A DNA stretch of 5,771 bases from Patescibacteria group bacterium (GTDB taxonomy: Bacteria; Patescibacteriota; Microgenomatia; Levybacterales; UBA12049), in contig JAHIGH010000205.1 of NCBI GenBank assembly GCA_018900295.1, positions 1 to 5,771 of the forward strand, given 5' to 3'. Made by a program: the position numbers and the translations under genes. Below the pieces are notes generated by a model. That model saw only the letters and a list, made by a program, of their open reading frames with translations, made no database searches and had not been told where the DNA came from. The first letter of the stretch is position 1; every line of letters begins with the position of its first letter. This document shows positions 1 to 3,643 of this stretch, one piece after another.

Positions 1-521
1 CGGTAAGCCAAACCCGCCTTAAATAACTGAATAAATAACCACTGTGTCCATCTATAATAATACGGATCATATGTCTCAACTTTGTGCCTCCAGTCAAAAC
101 CATTCCCTATAGAATGAAGTTGCCGGTAAAAGTTTTCTTCTGTCCTCTTTGCGTGATCCATCGGATGTGTTCCGGTCTTAATTGCGTGATTTTCCGAATG
201 AATTCCAAACCCGTCAAGCCCTATAGGCTCAAAGACGTCATTTCCCTGCATCCTTTGAAACCTGCCATAAATATCTACTCCGCTGAAAGCAAAAACACTC
301 CCTACATGCAGCCCCTCAGCCGAAGGATAAGGGAACATCATCAAATTATAAAAAGGCCTTTTAGCACTCTCCAAGTCCGAATGATAGACACCATCCTCCT
401 CCCACTTAGACTGCCATTTCGGCTCAATCATTGATGGTTGATAAATATTACCCCCTTCAATATCACTCCTGTTTTCAAGCTCCTTCTTATTAGAACCTGA
501 CTTAGCCTTGTTCACGCTCAT
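1..521 (-). CDS. leuS: Leucyl-tRNA synthetase, N-terminal part (runs off the left edge)
   Basis: Class I aminoacyl-tRNA synthetase that charges tRNA-Leu with leucine in the cytoplasm. The 173 complete codons visible cover the start of the Rossmann catalytic fold. An extension of about 25 residues is followed by MIEPKWQSKWEEDGVY (31-46), then FPYPSAEGLHVGS (63-75), which holds the HIGH-type motif as HVGS at 72-75. Next come YGRFQRMQG (85-93) and FEPIGLDGFGIHSEN (97-111), where most bacterial LeuRS read MGWDAFGLPAE, and finally FDWRHKVETYDPYYYRWTQW (142-161). The 'GLDGFGIHSEN' version is, from memory, typical of CPR LeuRS. The fourth HIGH residue is Ser instead of His. A TGA lies in frame two codons upstream, so ATG at 521 is the first possible start; GTG at 515 is an alternative. 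No Shine-Dalgarno sits directly before the ATG; see the overlapping mini-ORF. The editing domain and KMSKS motif lie outside the window. The gene is divergent from the next one. The family call is firm. Confidence 0.96.
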   Translation of the reverse strand, partial: MSVNKAKSGSNKKELENRSDIEGGNIYQPSMIEPKWQSKWEEDGVYHSDLESAKRPFYNLMMFPYPSAEGLHVGSVFAFSGVDIYGRFQRMQGNDVFEPIGLDGFGIHSENHAIKTGTHPMDHAKRTEENFYRQLHSIGNGFDWRHKVETYDPYYYRWTQWLFIQLFKAGLAY

Positions 522-548
522 GTTTCAAAGTATATCATATACCCCTCC
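518..548 (-). promoter_or_regulatory. Shine-Dalgarno plus six-codon mini-ORF (MIYFET) overlapping the leuS start
   Basis: GGAGGGG at 548-542 is the only strong Shine-Dalgarno near leuS. It lies about 20 nt from the leuS ATG, which is too far for direct use. It is well placed (5 nt after GGAGG) for another ATG at 538, which opens a frame reading MIYFET and stops at TGA 520-518. That TGA overlaps the leuS start as ATGA. The arrangement fits translational coupling by termination and reinitiation. It contains no Leu codon, so classical leucine attenuation is not suggested. Translation of the mini-ORF is inferred, not shown. Confidence 0.45.
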
Positions 549-579
549 GCTTTTAAAATACAAAGCGTAGTGGTATAGA

Positions 580-618
580 ATAAAGCAAAAAAGAATAAAA
601 TGCTTTATACTTAATCTA
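580..618 (+). promoter_or_regulatory. Candidate promoter with dyad operator; predicted leaderless start at 618
   Basis: TATACT at 606-611 matches five of six bases of the sigma70 -10 box. A start site about 7 nt downstream falls on the A of the ATG at 618, so the transcript would be leaderless; no Shine-Dalgarno precedes this ATG. The -35 region is poor (AAGCAA at 583-588). Perfect arms ATAAAGCA (580-587) and TGCTTTAT (601-608) form a dyad spaced two helical turns apart, and its right arm overlaps the -10 box, so it could be a repressor site. The leuS promoter must lie in 549-617 on the other strand, but I could not pick one with confidence. Confidence 0.35.
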
Positions 619-1298
619 TGTCTTACATCTTATATCTTACATCTTACATCTTACTAATCATCTGCTTATTTCCTCGCCTGGCATATGCGGATATCTCAAC
701 AAATGATAACTGGACTATTGAAGTCAATGATGTGAATATAACCCGGGATATTCCTATCAGCGATAAAAAAAAACAACCTGCCAATCAATCCTATTCATTA
801 CAACCCTCAATCTTTTTATCCATTAATATCTCCAATTCTATTATTGATTACGGACCATTATCGCCAACCAACCAAATCTATAGAACATCAAGCCTAAATA
901 TATCAAGTAACAATAAAAAAGGGTTCATAGTAATAGCATACGAGAACCACCCGCTAAATACTACCGAATCAAATTCATTTATTCCTGATTCTACATGTGA
1001 CAATGGCTCATGTTCTGAAGTAACAAGCGCTATATGGACAAACACGCTTACCTACGGATTTGGATATCGTTGTGATAATGTTAATTACAACAACTGTCCC
1101 ATAGATTTCAAGCAAAGTGATTACTACAAACAATTTTCTGATAACTCAAAAAACGAGGCAGGACAGATAGTAATGTCAGACAATCTACCGCTATCAAACC
1201 ACGAAATCCAAATAACTTACAAAGTAAATATCTCCAAAACCCAACCAAACGACAATTACAGCAATGAAATTACCTATATTGCAATACCAAAATACTAA
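618..1298 (+). CDS. Secreted beta-rich surface protein with four cysteines
   Basis: No enzyme motif is recognisable. Residues 1-24 form a signal peptide ending LAYA^D, unusual in having no Lys or Arg before its hydrophobic core (the only basic residue is R20). The mature part (about 202 residues) is rich in Asn, Ser, Thr, Ile and Tyr and reads as beta strands. It includes IDYGPLSPTNQIYRTSSLNI (76-95), GFIVIAYENHPL (102-113), AIWTNTLTYGFGYRC (138-152) and a final YKVNISKTQPNDNYSNEITY (201-220). Cysteines at 127, 132, 152 and 160 could form two disulfides outside the cell. From memory this belongs to an uncharacterised family common in Microgenomates; the fold recalls WxL-type secreted domains, but the WxL motif itself is not clear. 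ATG 618 is the first start after an in-frame TAA at 612. The next gene, 101 bp downstream on the same strand, encodes a probable membrane-anchored partner. No function is assigned beyond cell-surface binding or structure. Confidence 0.85.
   Translation: MSYILYLTSYILLIICLFPRLAYADISTNDNWTIEVNDVNITRDIPISDKKKQPANQSYSLQPSIFLSINISNSIIDYGPLSPTNQIYRTSSLNISSNNKKGFIVIAYENHPLNTTESNSFIPDSTCDNGSCSEVTSAIWTNTLTYGFGYRCDNVNYNNCPIDFKQSDYYKQFSDNSKNEAGQIVMSDNLPLSNHEIQITYKVNISKTQPNDNYSNEITYIAIPKY
621..655 (+). repeat. Heptanucleotide tandem array (TCTTACA)5 inside the signal peptide
   Basis: Immediately after the ATG, five 7-bp units run without gaps: TCTTACA (621-627), TCTTATA (628-634), TCTTACA (635-641), TCTTACA (642-648) and TCTTACT (649-655). 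They encode residues 2-12, SYILYLTSYIL, which is most of the hydrophobic core of the signal peptide. Because the unit is not a multiple of three, gain or loss of one copy would shift the frame of the gene. Confidence 0.85.
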
Positions 1299-1304
1299 CT
1301 CATG

Positions 1305-1385
1305 TTACGCAGTGTAGGTTCTGGCTTGTCCAGAATCGGATTCCGGATGCGCCCTTTTGGGCTTACCAGAAACACATTTGCGTAA
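1305..1385. repeat. 81-bp palindromic MITE-like element between the two surface genes
   Basis: The ends are inverted repeats of 20 bp: TTACGCAGTGTAGGTTCTGG (1305-1324), and at 1366-1385 a segment whose complement reads TTACGCAAATGTGTTTCTGG. The outer 7 and inner 6 bases match perfectly. Inside, TTCTGG-CTTGT-CCAGAA (1319-1335) and GCCC-TTTT-GGGC (1351-1362) form local hairpins. The 1319-1335 hairpin resembles the 'TTCCGGCTTGTCCGGAA' dispersed palindromes seen in many bacteria. It is GC-richer than its flanks. No target duplication is evident. The right end, TGCGTAA, runs into the Shine-Dalgarno of the next gene. Confidence 0.6.
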
Positions 1386-1390
1386 GGTGA
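1384..1390 (+). promoter_or_regulatory. Ribosome binding site AAGGTGA for the 1400 gene
   Basis: AAGGTGA, 9 nt before ATG 1400, resembles the AAGGAGGTGA complement of the 16S tail and supports this start over the in-frame ATG at 1436. Its first two bases are the last two of the palindromic element, so the outer stem of that element could limit access to it. Confidence 0.55.
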
Positions 1391-1399
1391 GATACTAAT

Positions 1400-2482
1400 A
1401 TGCAAGATCAAAAATTAAAAATCATTTCTCAATTTATGAGCTTTGCACTTTGCACTATCGTTTTGAGCTTTGCACTTTGCACTTTGCACTTTAACAAAGT
1501 TTATGCTGACGGCATCTCCATCTCTGCCTCCCCTTCCCTCATCAAAATCAACGCAATCACTCCATCTGATACTAAATCGCCAATAACAATTGAGAACCGG
1601 GGAAATAATGCTATAAATATTCAAATACTCTTCAAACCATTTCATTCTTCCAAAAAAGAAAACGGTGAAATAGTATACCTCAATAATAACGAAATTCCTG
1701 ATATATATAAGAAAATCTTCAATCAAATTCACGTCACTGACAACGGAATCATCACAACTAATTTTGAATTGGGACCCCGGCAGAAAAAAAATCTTGAACT
1801 TCAACTTATTATTCCCAAAAATGAACCGGATTCAGACTACTATTTTTCCGTTATATTTTTAGCTCGTCGCAACGAGCTAACTCCTCGTAGTTCGCCTGAG
1901 GCGAACGAAGGGGAGCCATCCACACAGACTGATGAAGCAAACTCTTTCCCCGACGACGAGAATGCTCAAGATCAAAATTTCTCCGTCATTAACGCTGGCA
2001 TAGCTATCAATGTCCTCCTCTCAATCGGTAACAAAAATAACCCTCAGGGCACAATCGAAGAATTCAGCGCACCTTCCTTTCTCAAATCAGGACCTGTTGA
2101 ATTTACTGTCAGAATAAAAAACATCGGTTCGCGTAGCTTCGCTCCAAAAGCAATAATATTTATAAAAAACATATTCGGACAAATAGTCGGAAGAGTAGAT
2201 ATTGAATCTGACAATATACTTGCTGACAGCATACGCTCTCTCACTGATATCCAAACCGCTTCATCCCCATCCAAGCAAAAAATTTTCTGGAGAGAAAATT
2301 TTTTGCTTGGTCCCTACACTGCTACTCTTAATATAGCTATTTCTGACAAAGGACCGGTCTATAATCAATCTCTTATCTTCCTTGCCATTCCTATCCCGTT
2401 AATTATCGGTATTATCCTAAGTATACTTATGCTTCTAATCATTTTCCTCCGCGTTAGATATCATATAAAAAACGATAAATAG
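1400..2482 (+). CDS. DUF916 / WxL-interacting-like surface protein with C-terminal membrane anchor
   Basis: Signal peptide 1-36 has a basic n-region (MQDQKLKII), a duplicated hydrophobic core (SFALCT twice) and cleavage at VYA^D. Residues about 38-154 form a first beta-sandwich: ISISASPSLIKINAITPSDT, then TIENRGNNAINIQILFKPF (63-81) and FELGPRQKKNLELQLIIPKN (122-141), ending DYYFSVIFLA. This order resembles DUF916, the peptidoglycan-binding domain of WxL-interacting proteins. A hydrophilic, acidic linker (155-193) follows. A second domain (about 194-328) contains FTVRIKNIGSRSFAPKAIIF (235-254) and ENFLLGPYTATLNIAI (299-314). A membrane helix (328-350) and short basic tail RVRYHIKNDK complete it. 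DUF916 proteins share this plan: export signal, two beta domains, C-terminal helix, short cytosolic tail. It probably presents or anchors a secreted partner, most simply the 618 product. The linker and residues 291-304 coincide with DNA palindromes. The fold is inferred; membrane-anchored export is well supported. Confidence 0.82.
   Translation: MQDQKLKIISQFMSFALCTIVLSFALCTLHFNKVYADGISISASPSLIKINAITPSDTKSPITIENRGNNAINIQILFKPFHSSKKENGEIVYLNNNEIPDIYKKIFNQIHVTDNGIITTNFELGPRQKKNLELQLIIPKNEPDSDYYFSVIFLARRNELTPRSSPEANEGEPSTQTDEANSFPDDENAQDQNFSVINAGIAINVLLSIGNKNNPQGTIEEFSAPSFLKSGPVEFTVRIKNIGSRSFAPKAIIFIKNIFGQIVGRVDIESDNILADSIRSLTDIQTASSPSKQKIFWRENFLLGPYTATLNIAISDKGPVYNQSLIFLAIPIPLIIGIILSILMLLIIFLRVRYHIKNDK
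1437..1489 (+). repeat. Heptanucleotide TTTGCAC arrays duplicated inside the signal peptide
   Basis: TTTGCAC occurs twice at 1442-1455 and three times at 1469-1489. The block TGAGCTTTGCACTTTGCACT is present at both 1437-1456 and 1464-1483, an offset of 27 bp, which is in frame. It encodes SFALCT at residues 14-19 and again at 23-28. One 7-bp unit gained or lost would shift the frame; one 27-bp unit would only lengthen or shorten the hydrophobic core. Confidence 0.85.
1861..1915. repeat. Double palindrome embedded in frame in the 1400 gene
   Basis: Two adjacent perfect hairpins: AGCTCGT-CGCA-ACGAGCT (1861-1878) and GTTCGCC-TGA-GGCGAAC (1890-1906). The second extends imperfectly to 1881-1915 through CTCC...GGAG. 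The segment is GC-richer than the surrounding gene. It encodes ARRNELTPRSSPEANEGEP (155-173), a hydrophilic linker exactly between the two predicted beta domains. This is how in-frame palindromic elements sit in Rickettsia genes. Whether it is a mobile repeat cannot be settled from one copy. Confidence 0.65.
2271..2310. repeat. Perfect 18-bp inverted repeat with 4-nt loop inside the 1400 gene
   Basis: CCAAGCAAAAAATTTTCT (2271-2288) and AGAAAATTTTTTGCTTGG (2293-2310) are exact complements around the loop GGAG. The segment encodes SKQKIFWRENFLLG (291-304), in the second beta domain just before a GPYTAT stretch. An 18-bp perfect stem inside a coding region is far beyond chance. In the mRNA it would form a strong hairpin. 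Confidence 0.8.
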
Positions 2483-2765
2483 TAACAATTACTATATGAT
2501 ATAAATCAATTACTATTATAAGACAGTAAAAAATGAACCAAAGCTGCACTAGCCTTAGATGCCCAAAATAATACTTATTCACAAATAACTAAGATATTTA
2601 TGTACTACTTACGCAGTTGTGCGAAAATCGTATTTATTACACGTACAATATTTATACTTTATCACGCTAATATTCCTGATAATCAGTATTATAAGTTTAA
2701 TCTAATAACCGATTTATATATAGGTAATTACTACTATATATAAGTAATATGACAAAATTACTATT

Positions 2766-2932
2766 GAAGCTCCCACAAGCTAACGCTCGGGGAATCTCTC
2801 AATACGCCTCACCGGAGCTGAAATCCCTCCGACTTGTCCAGCGAAGCCTTGGCGAAGTTGGAAGCAGAAAATCTTCACACTCATTCCCGATCTTACGATC
2901 GGGGTTTTCTGCGAAGGGGGATAAAAACATCA
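2766..2932. repeat. GC-richer palindromic island, probable dispersed repeat remnant
   Basis: Three nested or adjacent dyads occur. AGCTCC (2768-2773) pairs with GGAGCT (2814-2819). TCCGACTT (2828-2835) pairs with AAGTTGGA (2855-2862), with one G-T pair. GCAGAAAA (2864-2871) pairs with TTTTCTGC (2905-2912) and encloses the perfect hairpin CCCGATC-TTAC-GATCGGG (2886-2903). Base composition differs sharply from the AT-rich flanks. An open frame (2749-3036) spans the island, but its product looks like translated repeat (SRKSSHSFPILRSGFSAKGD) followed by AT-rich padding. The island may be a mobile palindromic element or a structured RNA; I favour a dispersed repeat. Confidence 0.55.
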
Positions 2933-3129
2933 TCTATCCTCAAAATAACCCAAAACTTATAATAATATTATTATATGAATATTTAAATCTTATGAAAAAT
3001 ATTAAAAAATTCTATCAAAAAATTAACCAAAACTAAAAAACAATAATTACAAATATTACAAATATATCAAAGTAACAACAAATGACCATAAGTACTGCGA
3101 TTAATTGTTAAATTAACCTAATAATAAAA

Positions 3130-3265
3130 ATAAATAACCTGGCACTCTTCATTGCAAACTGATAAGACTGTAAAATAACATAAAATTCTATTTCCTCAAC
3201 CTAAGAAAATAAAAAACCGTAACAACAAGATACACCTATAGATAAAAAATAAACAGGTTATTTAT
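3130..3265. repeat. Widely spaced 12-bp inverted repeat
   Basis: ATAAATAACCTG (3130-3141) and CAGGTTATTTAT (3254-3265) are perfect complements 112 bp apart. The enclosed AT-rich DNA has no gene. It could mark the ends of a small degenerate element, but AT richness makes a chance match fairly likely. Confidence 0.3.
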
Positions 3266-3446
3266 CAACCTATATTATTCAATATTAAATTCCACCAGCT
3301 AATATACGCACTCTAAAAATAATTTGCATGGGATACAAAAATAAATAATTACAAAATTAATCTTCAATAATGAAACCGGAAGGATATCTTCATCTAACTG
3401 AGCTCATAAAATCAATAAAATCACGCTTATAAGAAAAAACTATTGC

Positions 3447-3481
3447 TTTTCACAAAGAATATTTATTTTTCATAAAGAATA
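3447..3481 (+). repeat. Imperfect 15-bp direct repeat, 20-bp spacing
   Basis: TTTTCACAAAGAATA (3447-3461) and TTTTCATAAAGAATA (3467-3481) differ at one base and start 20 bp apart, about two helical turns. They lie roughly 75-105 bp upstream of the first promoter of the 3644 gene, so they could be paired regulator-binding sites. This is a spacing argument only. Confidence 0.35.
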
Positions 3482-3553
3482 AGGCTAACATTTCGCATTA
3501 ATTTCTTATTATAAAAACCATCTAAATACATCAATATATATCAATTATCACTC

Positions 3554-3581
3554 TTGACAGTAAAACCCAAAAAGATATAAG
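3554..3581 (+). promoter_or_regulatory. Sigma70-type promoter P1 for the 3644 gene
   Basis: TTGACA (3554-3559) is a perfect -35 box. It is followed after 16 bp by TATAAG (3576-3581), five of six bases of the -10 box. The predicted start near 3588 gives a 5' leader of about 56 nt. This is the best promoter in the window. Confidence 0.65.
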
Positions 3582-3587
3582 CTTTAA

Positions 3588-3624
3588 TTGTATAGTATAA
3601 GAATAATAGTATAATCCGTATAAT
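3588..3624 (+). promoter_or_regulatory. Second promoter P2 with two perfect TATAAT boxes
   Basis: TTGTAT (3588-3593), a 16-bp gap and TATAAT (3610-3615) form a second promoter with a start near 3622. Another perfect TATAAT lies at 3619-3624, 9 bp further on, with no evident -35 box. GAGG at 3628-3631, 12 nt before the ATG at 3644, is the likely, slightly distant, ribosome binding site and would still be included in a P2 transcript. Confidence 0.5.
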
Positions 3625-3643
3625 GTTGAGGCTATAAAAAATT

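Larger units (their letters stand above)
2483..3643. other. 1.16-kb AT-rich intergenic region without a convincing gene
   Basis: Stops are dense in all frames outside 2749-3036. From left to right I see: no clear terminator after the 1400 gene (only a weak AGTAA-CAA-TTACT stem next to its stop); ACTTACGCAGTTGTGCG at 2608-2624, whose TTACGCAGT also begins the 1305-1385 element; a short dyad CTGATAATCAG (2676-2686); the GC-richer island 2766-2932; a tandem pair of ATTACAAAT (3046-3063); a widely spaced inverted repeat (3130-3265); a direct repeat (3447-3481); and tandem promoters for the 3644 gene. No tRNA or rRNA is visible. The length is unusual for a compact genome. Confidence 0.7.

Noticed and set aside
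84..434. 116-codon open frame on the plus strand
   Set aside because: It lies antisense to leuS, whose protein matches a known family throughout; the plus-strand product shows no family features.
1415..1804. 129-codon open frame on the minus strand
   Set aside because: Antisense shadow of the 1400 gene. Its repeated SAKCKA motif is only the heptamer array read backwards.
2044..2274. 76-codon open frame on the minus strand
   Set aside because: Antisense to the second domain of the 1400 gene, with no recognisable features or ribosome site.
2886..2912. Intrinsic terminator at the CCCGATC-TTAC-GATCGGG hairpin
   Set aside because: The stem is good but is followed by GTTTTCTGCG, not a T-run, and its distance of about 400 bp from the upstream gene is large.
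2749..3036. 95-codon open frame on the plus strand
   Set aside because: It spans the palindromic island and then low-complexity AT-rich DNA; no Shine-Dalgarno, no domain. Better explained as a frame opened by a repeat, though a conserved homologue would change this.
3370..3432. 20-residue open frame MKPEGYLHLTELIKSIKSRL
   Set aside because: The composition looks protein-like, but there is no ribosome site, it is very short, and nothing around it supports expression.
2483..3643. CRISPR array or tRNA in the AT-rich gap
   Set aside because: No regularly spaced direct repeats with unique spacers and no T-loop GTTCRA-type sequence were found.
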